This document shows positions 6,785 to 16,297 of a stretch of DNA of 39,000 bases, one piece after another (within the stretch, counting starts at the first letter, position 1; each line of letters starts with the position of its first letter). This DNA is from Nanobdellota archaeon (GTDB lineage: Archaea; Nanobdellota; Nanobdellia; Woesearchaeales; JACPBV01), in assembly GCA_018813685.1 (NCBI GenBank), contig JAHJAV010000107.1, positions 1 through 39,000 of the forward strand, read 5' to 3'. The notes beneath the pieces are model-generated. The model saw only the letters and a list, made by a program, of their open reading frames with translations, was not told the origin of the DNA and did not search any database. The translations under genes and the position numbers were made by a program.

Positions 6785-9112
6785 TTATGAAATTTTCTTG
6801 TTTTTCCGTTTTATCAGTTCATTTATTATCTTAACAGCTGATAAAGCATCCTTCCCATAAGCTGCCTTTATCTGTGAAGCATAATCATCTGTAACAACAG
6901 CGCCTCCAACTATCACAGGCACATTGATATTCTTTAACCTTAATTCCTTTATAACATTTTCCATTTCCATAACTGTAGTTGTCATCAAAGCAGATAAAGC
7001 AACAATATCCGGCTTCTTATCAACAACCTCCTCAATTATCTTTTTGGTCTTTACATTAGCCCCCAGATCAATCACATTATAATTATGGCTCTCTAACAAA
7101 GCAATCACAATATTCTTTCCAATATCATGTATATCATTCTCAACAGTTGCAAAAAGAACAGTCCCTTTCTCTTTGCCGCCCTCAAGAATAAGCGCTTTCT
7201 TCAGCCTTGAAAAAGCCTTTTTCATAGCCTCAGCAGACAAAAGCACATTAGGTAAAAAATACTCTTTACAGTTAAACTTCTTTCCAACCTCATGCAAAGC
7301 ATCGATCAATATGTCATTTATCTTCATAGCCTTTAGTTCTTTTAATGCACTGTCTATGATCGAGACAATATTATCTTTATCCCCTAATAAGATAGCATGA
7401 TATAGTTTCTTCTCAGAAGACAAATTCTTATAATCCTCTTTCTTTGCCTTCTTTACATCAATTGAAATATCAGTCTCTTCCTGAAGTATATTATCTAGTG
7501 GATTTAATATAGCCAGGTCCAGCCCAACTTGATGAGCCTTAGTAAAAAACTTAGAGTTGATCTCCCTTCTATTAGGCAGCCCATGCGAGATATTGCTTAC
7601 ACCTAATATGGTCTTATATCCTAATTTCTTAATCTCGTTTACAGCCTCAAGTATTATCTTTTCATTCTCTGGATTTGTAGCAATCGTCAGTACTAAACTA
7701 TCAACAATAATATCCTCTTTCTTAATTCCAATCTTCAAAGCCCTGTCAATTATCTTCTTTGCAATCTCTATTCTTTTCTCCACAGTTTTAGGAATCCCAG
7801 ATTCATCTAAACAAAGCGCAATAATAGCAGCACCATACTTCTTAGCCAATGGCAGCACAGATTGTAAACTTTTTTCAGAGCCATGCACAGAATTTATCAA
7901 ACATTTTCCATCACATCTCTTCAAAGCTTCTTCCAAGGCAGCAGCATTAGACGTATCTATTACTAAAGGAATATTAACAACATTCTGCGCATCTTCAATT
8001 GCTTTAGGCAATATCTTAGTTTCATCACCACCAGCAACACCTACATTGATATCAAGCAAAGAAGCTCCTTCCTCAGCCTGCTGCACAGCCTGATTTCTTA
8101 TATAATCAGTCTTTCCCTCTTTTATCTCAGAAATAAAATTCTTCCTGTTAGTCGGATTTATCCTTTCTCCAACAATCAAAGTAGGTCTAACCGTCAATGT
8201 TTTTGTCCTTGAACAAAGTTTAGTCTCAAGTTTAATCTCACGCTTTACAGGCTTTAATTTCTTAACTCTAGAGCAAATCTCTTTGATAAAATCAGGGTTT
8301 GTCCCGCAACATCCGCCTACAATATTAGCACCTAACTTAACAAACTTCTCAGCATAATCAGCAAATCTCGAAATATGATAATCCCACACTGTCTCTTTAC
8401 CCACTAGCTTTGGCAGCCCCGCATTTGGCTCTAGCATTATTGGCTTGTTTGTATTCTTAACAATAATCTTAGCAGTTTCATACATACCTTCTGGCCCATC
8501 TGAACAATTAACTCCGATAATATCAGCCCCCAAGGTATCAGCAATAACAACATAAGTTTCAACATCTGTTCCAGTAGTTGTTCTTCCATCCTGTATTGTC
8601 ATTGAGCTTATCACAGGCCCTGAAAAAACCTCTTTAGCAGCAATAAGAGCAGCCTTTAATTCCTTAATATCAGATATGGTCTCAATAATCAGCAGATCAG
8701 CATCAGCCAAAGCAGAGATCTGCTCTTTATACACAGAATATGCATTATCAAAACTTAACTTGCCTAATGGCTCGATAAACTCCCCTAAGGGTCCAACATC
8801 CCCTACTACAAAACAATTAGGACAAGCTTCACGAGCATTCTTAACAGCAGCTTTATTTATCTCTTTAATTTTATCCTGTAATCCATACTTCTCTAATTTT
8901 AATCTATGCGCTCCAAAAGTATTAGTAATAACTAAATCAGCTCCAGCATCAGCATATGCCTTATGAACCTTCTTAACAATCTCAGGATTAGATATGTTTA
9001 ACTCATCAGGACATCCTTTTGTAAATCCATACTTCTGCAGCATAGTGCCCATAGCTCCATCTATTACAAACACTCTATCTTTCAATTCCTGCAAAATCTT
9101 ATCGTTAGTCAT
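6785..9112 (-). CDS. metH: Cobalamin-dependent methionine synthase-like protein (Hcy, pterin and B12 modules; no activation domain)
   Basis: Hcy module (DGAMGTMLQKYG, NIVGGCCGTNPDFI), pterin module (LIVGERINPTNRKNF, LDINVGVAGGDE), B12 module (TVENDIHDIGKNIV, VIVGGAVV). Ends directly after the B12 domain. Confidence 0.9.
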   Translation of the reverse strand: MTNDKILQELKDRVFVIDGAMGTMLQKYGFTKGCPDELNISNPEIVKKVHKAYADAGADLVITNTFGAHRLKLEKYGLQDKIKEINKAAVKNAREACPNCFVVGDVGPLGEFIEPLGKLSFDNAYSVYKEQISALADADLLIIETISDIKELKAALIAAKEVFSGPVISSMTIQDGRTTTGTDVETYVVIADTLGADIIGVNCSDGPEGMYETAKIIVKNTNKPIMLEPNAGLPKLVGKETVWDYHISRFADYAEKFVKLGANIVGGCCGTNPDFIKEICSRVKKLKPVKREIKLETKLCSRTKTLTVRPTLIVGERINPTNRKNFISEIKEGKTDYIRNQAVQQAEEGASLLDINVGVAGGDETKILPKAIEDAQNVVNIPLVIDTSNAAALEEALKRCDGKCLINSVHGSEKSLQSVLPLAKKYGAAIIALCLDESGIPKTVEKRIEIAKKIIDRALKIGIKKEDIIVDSLVLTIATNPENEKIILEAVNEIKKLGYKTILGVSNISHGLPNRREINSKFFTKAHQVGLDLAILNPLDNILQEETDISIDVKKAKKEDYKNLSSEKKLYHAILLGDKDNIVSIIDSALKELKAMKINDILIDALHEVGKKFNCKEYFLPNVLLSAEAMKKAFSRLKKALILEGGKEKGTVLFATVENDIHDIGKNIVIALLESHNYNVIDLGANVKTKKIIEEVVDKKPDIVALSALMTTTVMEMENVIKELRLKNINVPVIVGGAVVTDDYASQIKAAYGKDALSAVKIINELIKRKNKKIS

Positions 9113-9183
9113 AATATAGTCTAACCTCTATCCATTTATTAACTTTTCTTAGAATATGTATTTAAAAATGTTATTGAGTATAT

Positions 9184-9223
9184 TATTCCAATGAGAATAA
9201 TCATTAAACTATCTTATTCCAAT
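9184..9223. promoter_or_regulatory. Two direct copies of TATTCCAAT upstream of metH
   Basis: TATTCCAAT at 9184-9192 and 9215-9223 (31-nt spacing). Confidence 0.35.
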
Positions 9224-9229
9224 TACATT

Positions 9230-9931
9230 TTACTGGCTGTCTATTGACTCACTAATCTTCTTTTTCAATTGGATAAATTTCTCATCAAACTTTATATCTT
9301 TTCTTCTTGGTCTTGGGAAACTGATTACAAACTCTTTTGTAAGATGTTTGTCTTGTATTAATAAGGTCCTATCAGACAAAAAGATAGCCTCTTCAATTGA
9401 ATGAGTCACAAACAGAATTGTCTTTTTCTGCTCGTGCCATATCTTTAGCAGCCATTGCTGCATTTTTTCCCTATTATATACATCTAGAGCACCATACGGC
9501 TCATCCATAAGGATAAGTTCAGGATTTGCTGCTAATGTCCTTGCTAGCGCTACTCTTTGGACTTGCCCACCAGATAGCTCAAAGGGGTATTTATTCTTCT
9601 TATCCTCTAAAGAAGTCACCTTTAAGAAATGATCAACTAACTTAGTATCCTTTAGGCCAAAACATATATTATTCCTTACATTAAGCCACGGAAACACAGC
9701 ATAATTTTGAAAAACAAATCCTATCTCATCTGGCTTATCAATCCCCCCTTTATAATCAATAAACCCTGCAATCGCATTTAGTAATGTAGTTTTGCCACAA
9801 CCAGACTTGCCTACTATAGACACAAATTCTCCTTTTTTCAATTCTAGCCTCAAATTCTCAATCACTAAATAACCACCATATCTCACATTCAGGTCTTTAA
9901 TCACTAAGCTGTTCAAATCTTCTCTATCCAT
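9230..9931 (-). CDS. ABC transporter ATP-binding protein, NitT/TauT (SsuB/TauB) type
   Basis: Walker A GKSGCGKTTLLN, signature LSGGQVQR, Walker B LILMDEPYGALD. Confidence 0.92.
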   Translation of the reverse strand: MDREDLNSLVIKDLNVRYGGYLVIENLRLELKKGEFVSIVGKSGCGKTTLLNAIAGFIDYKGGIDKPDEIGFVFQNYAVFPWLNVRNNICFGLKDTKLVDHFLKVTSLEDKKNKYPFELSGGQVQRVALARTLAANPELILMDEPYGALDVYNREKMQQWLLKIWHEQKKTILFVTHSIEEAIFLSDRTLLIQDKHLTKEFVISFPRPRRKDIKFDEKFIQLKKKISESIDSQ

Positions 9932-10674
9932 GGTAATGTCCTCCTAATCATCCTAATAAAGATAAAATCAGTTAATGCTCCAAGCAAACCTAATAGGATC
10001 AAGCCTACAATCATCTTATCGATTCTATAAGCCAAATGTGATACAGATATTAGATAGCCTATTCCACTAGATGCTCCTGCTAGTTCAGACACAAATACCA
10101 TAATAAATGCTATTGCAATTCCATTTCTAATGCCTGCTACTATAAATGGAAGGGAAGCAGGCAATATCACTCTAAACCATTTTGTTATGATTGATTTTGT
10201 CAATAATGAACTAGATTGTAAGTAATGAACTGGAATCCTAGAAGAGCCAATATGTGTATTGATCCATACCGGAAAAAACACTGCAAAGCTAATGGAAAAT
10301 AATTTTGCTCCTTCCCCAATCCCAAACCACGCAATAACTAATGGAATTATCGCAACAGCCGGAAAAGACCTAAAAATCTGGAGTAAAGGGCTAAACGACT
10401 TATCATAGAGATTATTTCTTCCAGTCAATAACCCTATTATAATTCCTGCAACACTTCCCATCAACAGTCCAAATAAAACCCTCCATATGCTGGATTTGAT
10501 ATGCAGGATAATCTCCCCGCTTCTTAATAGCTCAGTAAAAGACAGAAATACCTTTGTTGGCGGAGGAAACAAAGAACTATTTACTAAACCGCTGTTTGAT
10601 AGAATCTGCAATAAACTAATAAATACTAAAAGGGGTAATAAAAAATAAATTCTTTTTATGTTTTTGAGCAGCAT
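9913..10674 (-). CDS. ABC transporter permease, SsuC/TauC type
   Basis: BPD_transp_1-like hydrophobic protein; overlaps ATPase start. Confidence 0.88.
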   Translation of the reverse strand: MLLKNIKRIYFLLPLLVFISLLQILSNSGLVNSSLFPPPTKVFLSFTELLRSGEIILHIKSSIWRVLFGLLMGSVAGIIIGLLTGRNNLYDKSFSPLLQIFRSFPAVAIIPLVIAWFGIGEGAKLFSISFAVFFPVWINTHIGSSRIPVHYLQSSSLLTKSIITKWFRVILPASLPFIVAGIRNGIAIAFIMVFVSELAGASSGIGYLISVSHLAYRIDKMIVGLILLGLLGALTDFIFIRMIRRTLPWIEKI

Positions 10675-10683
10675 TTTCCATTT

Positions 10684-11682
10684 TTATATTGTAACATACT
10701 CTAGTTTGATATCTTTTAATGGCTCAGAGTAGATATATTCCCTAAAATCAGGTATTTTTGTATCAGCAGCTACTTTCCCTGTTTCTATCGCCCATTGTGC
10801 TTCTTCAGTTAAATACCTTAAAAGCAGCTCATTAAGAGCAGGCCTGAACACAAAATTACCCCAAATAGCTTCAACAGTATCTCTATCCTGCTTCGTGTCT
10901 CTTGCCACAATTGATATAGCTTCTTGAGGATTTTTTTCTATAAACTCAGATGATTTTACCAGGCTGATCAATAACTTTCTCACAACGAGTGGATTTTTTT
11001 CAACCCATTCCCTATCTGCATTTAGTACATACAATTCAGAGTAAAGTAAATCATCTTTAAAGGTAATTGCATCTTCCCCTAATTTCTGTTCTGCAAAAAA
11101 AGCAAAAGGATCAAAGATTGCTATAGCATCTACTGTGCCGCTTTTTAAAGCCATAGGCATATCCTCTGGGTTTTGGCTGATTATTTCAACATCTTTAATT
11201 CCATATTTTTTTAAAAAATTATATGTATAAAATTCAGGTCCCCCGCCAAAAGACGTAGCTAATTTTCTCTTTTTAGCCTTGAAATATTCAGTCGGAGTGT
11301 CCAGACCTTCTTGCTTTCTTGCTACAACCCTCACCTCATTTATAGTTCTCTCCACCATTTGTGCAAGAATATAATATTCATTGCCTTGCAATGATGAATA
11401 TGTAACTGGTACCTCGCCGCTCACTGCCATATCAAGGGATCCTGCTAAGAAAGCTTGTAAAGCAAATTTACCTCCTGTAAATTCAACTAATTCTATATTT
11501 AATCCTTGTTCTTCAAAAAAGCCCTTTTCTCTAGCAATCAGCATAAGCGCATTTGGAAGGCCAACTTGTACCCCAATAGTTATTGGTTTGTTTTCCAATA
11601 CAACATTTCCAGTAATCTTATTAGTATTACATCCACTGATAATTACAATTATAAATATACTCCATAAAAGATATTTCTTCAT
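10684..11682 (-). CDS. ABC transporter substrate-binding lipoprotein, NMT1/SsuA type
   Basis: Lipobox IISGC; ITIGVQVGLPNALMLIAREKGFFEEQGLNIELVEFTGGKFALQAFLAGSLDMAVSGEVP. Confidence 0.88.
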   Translation of the reverse strand: MKKYLLWSIFIIVIISGCNTNKITGNVVLENKPITIGVQVGLPNALMLIAREKGFFEEQGLNIELVEFTGGKFALQAFLAGSLDMAVSGEVPVTYSSLQGNEYYILAQMVERTINEVRVVARKQEGLDTPTEYFKAKKRKLATSFGGGPEFYTYNFLKKYGIKDVEIISQNPEDMPMALKSGTVDAIAIFDPFAFFAEQKLGEDAITFKDDLLYSELYVLNADREWVEKNPLVVRKLLISLVKSSEFIEKNPQEAISIVARDTKQDRDTVEAIWGNFVFRPALNELLLRYLTEEAQWAIETGKVAADTKIPDFREYIYSEPLKDIKLEYVTI

Positions 11683-11735
11683 ATTCTACCACCCTAATTT
11701 ACTTGAAATCAACATTTAATATATAAAAACTAGGT

Positions 11736-11750
11736 GTCCAATAGTTGGAC
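11736..11750. promoter_or_regulatory. Palindromic operator candidate between divergent ABC and trmB units
   Basis: GTCCAA-TAG-TTGGAC, located between AT-rich TATA-like boxes for both directions. Confidence 0.6.
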
Positions 11751-11794
11751 TACTCAAAGAAAGATTTAAATACGACAACATATTCCAATATCCT

Positions 11795-12550
11795 ATGGAT
11801 ATATCAATCTTAGAAAAAATAGGCTTAAGCAAAGCAGAAACCAAAGTATATCTTGCTTTATTAAATCTGGGTTCAGTTCCATCTGGAAAAATAGTGGGAG
11901 AAACAAACTTAAGAAAATCAACAGTCTATGAAAGTATTAAAAGGCTGCAAAATAAAGGGTTAGTCTCTTACATTATAAAAAAAGGGATGAAATATTTCGA
12001 AGCTGCAGATCCTAATAGGATTATCGATTTTATTGAAGAGCAGGAAAGAAGATTGAAACAAACAAAAAAAGAAGCCAATAACTTAATACCTCAATTAAAA
12101 GAAGGGCTGGATATCTTAAAACCTCAGGCAGAAGCACATGTTTTGGTCGGAATTGAAGGTTTTAAAACAATGAGAAGAGATGCATTAAGAAACTCCGCAG
12201 GAGATCATATGCTTATTGGTGCAATTGGCAGGGAATATGAAGTAATACCTGGATTCTTTAAAGAGTGGAACAAACAAAGGCAAAAAAAGAAGATTCAATT
12301 TAAGATACTTCACAAAGAAAGTGCGAGAGAACATATCATGTCCAATCCAGGATTTATGGGTAAGTACTTCAAAACAAAATTTCTTCCTGAGGAATTAGAG
12401 AGCCCAGCAGTCATTAACATTTATGGAGATAGAGTTGTAAATGTTTTATGGAAAAAGGGGTATCCTATCTTATTCTTATTAATAAACAAAGAAATTGCAG
12501 ATTCATATAGAAAATATTTTGATTATCTATGGAAAATTGCTAAAGAATAA
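11795..12550 (+). CDS. TrmB-family transcriptional regulator
   Basis: ILEKIGLSKAETKVYLALLNLGSVPSGKIVGETNLRKSTVYESIKRLQNKGLV HTH and TrmB-like C-terminal domain. Confidence 0.88.
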   Translation: MDISILEKIGLSKAETKVYLALLNLGSVPSGKIVGETNLRKSTVYESIKRLQNKGLVSYIIKKGMKYFEAADPNRIIDFIEEQERRLKQTKKEANNLIPQLKEGLDILKPQAEAHVLVGIEGFKTMRRDALRNSAGDHMLIGAIGREYEVIPGFFKEWNKQRQKKKIQFKILHKESAREHIMSNPGFMGKYFKTKFLPEELESPAVINIYGDRVVNVLWKKGYPILFLLINKEIADSYRKYFDYLWKIAKE

Positions 12551-12565
12551 TTCACATCAGAATAA
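12551..12565. repeat. 15-bp direct repeat, distal copy
   Basis: TTCACATCAGAATAA, identical to 13118-13132. Confidence 0.75.
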
Positions 12566-12575
12566 CTTACCTTGC

Positions 12576-12698
12576 TTAAAGTTTTCCAATAGCCTCTAAC
12601 AACTCCCTGTGTCCTTCTATAAGGTTATTAAACTTTCTTAATTCTTCTTCAACAATCTTATACTTTTCCTTATCTTTTAAATTCCTTGATTTTGCCAT
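12576..12698 (-). CDS. Small charged ORF downstream of and overlapping doc-like gene
   Basis: MAKSRNLKDKEKYKIVEEELRKFNNLIEGHRELLEAIGKL*; read from the minus strand, not in the ORF track. Confidence 0.4.
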   Translation of the reverse strand: MAKSRNLKDKEKYKIVEEELRKFNNLIEGHRELLEAIGKL

Positions 12699-13071
12699 TT
12701 TTTATCCACTCCTTGATTTCTTCATCAGTATAGTAGTTTTCCCTAACGCCCTGCATGGGCCTTGCATACTGGGGGTCATCTTTGATTCCAAACTTTCCTT
12801 TATTTGCTTTTATGAAGTATTTTGTAGTGATAAAAGCTGTTCTTCTGTTTCCGCTTGCAAAGGCATGCTCTTGTACAAGTCCCTTAAAGAGGCAAACAGC
12901 CTTATCATAAATATCCCCTTCAGTTTCCTTGCATCGATTTATTATATTTGAAATAATTCCTGGCTTTAAAACTTGAGCTTTATCCGCTTTCTTAACTTTA
13001 ATCATATTAAGTACTAGGATATTATATTCGATGATTTGTTCGGCTATAGGGTATATAATATTATCTTCCAT
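12670..13071 (-). CDS. Fic/Doc-family (death-on-curing-like) protein
   Basis: 133 aa; EHAFASGNRRTAFITTKYFI resembles the Doc HxFx(D/N)xNKR motif with deviations. Confidence 0.75.
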   Translation of the reverse strand: MEDNIIYPIAEQIIEYNILVLNMIKVKKADKAQVLKPGIISNIINRCKETEGDIYDKAVCLFKGLVQEHAFASGNRRTAFITTKYFIKANKGKFGIKDDPQYARPMQGVRENYYTDEEIKEWIKNGKIKEFKR

Positions 13072-13117
13072 TAGAATTATATTATGTGCATATTAATATA
13101 AATCTTTTGTTTTAAGC

Positions 13118-13132
13118 TTCACATCAGAATAA
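13118..13132. repeat. 15-bp direct repeat, proximal copy overlapping the pdxT stop
   Basis: TTCACATCAGAATAA; encodes ...ILM* of PdxT on the minus strand. Confidence 0.75.
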
Positions 13133-13718
13133 ACTTCTCTAAGTCCATTGTCCTGCTCTTTTCGACCATATCTACAAAGTATTTATGCACCCTTAAATCC
13201 TTAGTCAATTCAGGGTGAAAAGTAGACGCTAGTAATCTTCCTTTCTGCTCGATAAAGACAGGATTTCCCTCAAACTCAGAGAGTATCTTGCATCCATCAT
13301 GAACACCACTTATCACAGGCGCTCTTATGAAAATACCCCTAAATGGCTTATCAAAAATATTCAATTCAGCCTCAAAGCTGTCTACTTGTCGGCCATATTC
13401 ATTCCTCTTTACAGAAATATCCATCAGCCCTAATTTGATCTGCTTGCTCCCTACAATCTCCTTAGCTAATAATATAGCCCCCGCACAAGTTCCATAAATT
13501 GGCATTCCCTGCTCATATCTAAACTTGATAGCCTTATCAAGTCCATATTCTTTCATAAGTTTTCCAATAGTAGTTGATTCACCGCCTGGAATGATCAATC
13601 CATTGATCTCATCCAGATCATGTGGCAGCTTGACTAGAACAACATCAACTTCGCACTTCTTAAGTGCTTCAACATGCTCTTTTACAGAACCTTGTAAAGC
13701 AAGTACTCCTATCTTCAT
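13119..13718 (-). CDS. pdxT: Pyridoxal 5'-phosphate synthase glutaminase subunit
   Basis: MKIGVLALQGSVKEHVEALKK, IIPGGESTTIGKLM, GTCAGAILLAKE, FHPEL. Confidence 0.95.
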   Translation of the reverse strand: MKIGVLALQGSVKEHVEALKKCEVDVVLVKLPHDLDEINGLIIPGGESTTIGKLMKEYGLDKAIKFRYEQGMPIYGTCAGAILLAKEIVGSKQIKLGLMDISVKRNEYGRQVDSFEAELNIFDKPFRGIFIRAPVISGVHDGCKILSEFEGNPVFIEQKGRLLASTFHPELTKDLRVHKYFVDMVEKSRTMDLEKFILM

Positions 13719-13723
13719 AAGGA

Positions 13724-14611
13724 TTACCAACCCCTATCTGCCATCTTAACATCTAGCTTAGAAATCTCTAGCCCAGGCATAGCTTCACCTAAACCTTCAG
13801 AAGCCTTTGCAATTATCTTAGCATCATTAAAATGAGTAGTAGCTTGCACTATCGCATGGGCTCTTGCTTTTGGATCCTTGCTCTTAAATATCCCAGACCC
13901 TACAAAAACACCATCTACACCTAACTGCATGCACAAAGCAGCATCAGCAGGAGTTGCAATTCCGCCTGCAGCAAAATTCACAACAGGCAATCTCCTTAAC
14001 TTTCTTACTTCCTCAACTAATCTTAAAGGAACCCTGCATTCATCAGCAACCCTTCTTAGATTAGAATCTTTCAGAGAAGCTATCTCTTCATTTACAGTCC
14101 TTATATGCCTTACAGCCTCTACAATATTGCCCGTGCCAGCTTCTCCTTTTGTTCTTATCATAGCAGCACCTTCATTGATACGCCTTAAAGCCTCGCCCAG
14201 ATTAGTGCATCCGCATACAAAAGGAACATTAAACTTATGCTTGTCAACATGAAATTTATTATCTGCAGGAGTCAATACCTCAGATTCATCAATATAATCA
14301 ACACCTAATGCTTCTAGAATTTGTGCTTCAACAAAATGTCCTATCCTGCACTTAGCCATAACAGGTATTGTAACAGCTGCCATTATCTCTTTTATCTTAG
14401 AAGGATCAGACATACGGGCAACTCCGCCCTGAGCTCTTATATCAGAAGGAACTCTTTCAAGAGCCATAACAGCAACAGCACCTGCCTTTTCAGCTATCTT
14501 AGCCTGCTCTGCATCAACAACATCCATTATGACGCCGCCTTTTAGCATCTCAGCTAATCCCTTTTTCAAAGCAAATGTCCCTTTCTCTAGTTTTTTATCC
14601 ATTCTTACCAC
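13724..14611 (-). CDS. pdxS: Pyridoxal 5'-phosphate synthase lyase subunit
   Basis: [77 protein letters not shown]. Confidence 0.97.
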   Translation of the reverse strand: MVRMDKKLEKGTFALKKGLAEMLKGGVIMDVVDAEQAKIAEKAGAVAVMALERVPSDIRAQGGVARMSDPSKIKEIMAAVTIPVMAKCRIGHFVEAQILEALGVDYIDESEVLTPADNKFHVDKHKFNVPFVCGCTNLGEALRRINEGAAMIRTKGEAGTGNIVEAVRHIRTVNEEIASLKDSNLRRVADECRVPLRLVEEVRKLRRLPVVNFAAGGIATPADAALCMQLGVDGVFVGSGIFKSKDPKARAHAIVQATTHFNDAKIIAKASEGLGEAMPGLEISKLDVKMADRGW

Positions 14612-14689
14612 ACAACCCTCCTTCAGAATTCCTTAGCTATTTATAAATCTTATCCCTTTTGTTGTGAACAGTATGATTGGAAATCTCCT

Positions 14690-15544
14690 TTAGAAGAATT
14701 CTCTTGAAAATTCTCTCAACCTCTTTACCAATTCAGTATCTTGGATATTCATCACTTCCCGTCCTAATTTCTGTTGTGCAACAATTGGATCTACCTTTGG
14801 TGTGTAATCCCATTTTTGAGAAGCATAATATCTAGCACGTTCTCTATCTTGCATTACACCTGCCACAGCTAAATCTGCTTCAAACAATCCTTCAGGGATA
14901 TATAATCCCTTATTTTTTTTGAATACTCTTAAGTGAAATGGTTCTCCTTTACTACTTGATCTATCAGTTCTGTCTAGTACCATATCCAATCCAACTAGTT
15001 TAGGATCAAATCCCAAGAAAAAGTTCTGTTCTCCATCATCAATTAAATGCCCTTTTTCTTTTATTAAATTATAGACGAGGGCTTTAAATCTAAAATTCTC
15101 TCTAAATCCAAGACTACATTTATCTATGAACACATCTATTCCACTTTGAATTTCTGGAGGTACTATTTTCATAGCATCCCCCCAATAATCTACCACGCTC
15201 AACCATTGAACTGGATATACTCTTCTCTGTCCATCTGGCGGTCCATCTTTTCCCTCTGGTGTAAAATCACGGAAACCAAATCCTACTGGAAACTCAACTC
15301 CTTCGTTTCTATCTACTAAAAATGGAGCTCCATGCTCATACTGTAAGTTAACTTGAACTTGAGTACCAGCACCAATTCCTCTAGAAATTATTGTTTCTCC
15401 CCCTGAACCAGGATAATAAGTTAATAAATCTAAATTAGTAGGATTTATAACTTGCCTTAGTTGATCCCATCTTCTTTCTGCATCAGGACTCCAACATTGA
15501 CTTTCATACTCACCCAAAGGTATACCTTTCTTTGTTTCTGACAT
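14690..15544 (-). CDS. Uncharacterised protein, possibly divergent Rossmann/methyltransferase-like
   Basis: 284 aa; LDLLTYYPGSGGETI, IDVFIDKCSLGFREN, LIKEKGHLI are loosely reminiscent of SAM-MTase motifs I/IV/V. Confidence 0.5.
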   Translation of the reverse strand: MSETKKGIPLGEYESQCWSPDAERRWDQLRQVINPTNLDLLTYYPGSGGETIISRGIGAGTQVQVNLQYEHGAPFLVDRNEGVEFPVGFGFRDFTPEGKDGPPDGQRRVYPVQWLSVVDYWGDAMKIVPPEIQSGIDVFIDKCSLGFRENFRFKALVYNLIKEKGHLIDDGEQNFFLGFDPKLVGLDMVLDRTDRSSSKGEPFHLRVFKKNKGLYIPEGLFEADLAVAGVMQDRERARYYASQKWDYTPKVDPIVAQQKLGREVMNIQDTELVKRLREFSREFF

Positions 15545-15634
15545 TCTTTTTAGGAAAACTTAAACATTTATAAATCTTGCTATTAAGTTACTATTATACA
15601 GTAAGAAAATTATTATTAAATAAAAAAGATATAG

Positions 15635-16297
15635 CTACTTCTTCTTGCATATGAACATACAATGGTCCATCTGGAAAGGCTCTAATGTCCTGCTGTCAAC
15701 TATACTCATCTCTTTTTCAAGCTTCTGTCTTATTTCAGCAAATATCTGCCTTGGTCTTTTAGTAACATCTATTGACCTGGCTTTGATAGCCAATAACCCA
15801 TATCCCTCTTTCTTCAGGAACATATTCACATTCTTCAAAAATATCTCAACCTGGCTTCTCTGCGCAATATCTTGATAGATAACATCAACCTGGCATACCC
15901 TATCAACAAAACTGTCTGGCTTGTTTGCATCAGCTAATATAGGGGCAATATTCTTTCTCTCTTCACACACAAAAACAATATCCCTTACCATCCTTGGTGC
16001 AAAATCAAGAGCAAAAACAAAACCATTAGAACCGACAATATCAGAAACATGCGAAACAGTTGTACCGCTGGAGCATCCAAGATACAATATCACATCATTC
16101 TTCCTTATGAAAACATTTGGGCTTCCTTTTAATATTGTAGCAGCAAGTTTAGATTTACTAGCATTCCACTCTCTATATTCAACCCCGTCTGCTTTGACTA
16201 ATCTTTCGCCATATACAGTCTTTCCAGGAGTCAGATTTATAGTATATAATCTGCCTTTACTGTCTTCATAAACCTCAAAGATCTTTGATTTCTTCAT
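15635..16297 (-). CDS. flpA: Fibrillarin-like rRNA/tRNA 2'-O-methyltransferase
   Basis: YREWNASKSKLAATILKG, LYLGCSSGTTVSHVSDIVG, VYAL-like VFALDFAPR, VDVIYQDIAQRSQVEIFLKN. Confidence 0.95.
   Translation of the reverse strand: MKKSKIFEVYEDSKGRLYTINLTPGKTVYGERLVKADGVEYREWNASKSKLAATILKGSPNVFIRKNDVILYLGCSSGTTVSHVSDIVGSNGFVFALDFAPRMVRDIVFVCEERKNIAPILADANKPDSFVDRVCQVDVIYQDIAQRSQVEIFLKNVNMFLKKEGYGLLAIKARSIDVTKRPRQIFAEIRQKLEKEMSIVDSRTLEPFQMDHCMFICKKK

Noticed and set aside
7557-8093. 178-aa plus-strand ORF antisense to metH
   Set aside because: Opposite strand of a clear MetH coding region; low-complexity Ser/Ile/Phe-rich translation typical of a shadow ORF.
9491-9510. ccatacggctcatcc resembling the core of the structured repeat
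   Set aside because: Encodes the conserved MDEPYGALD segment of the ABC ATPase; similarity is coincidental and short.
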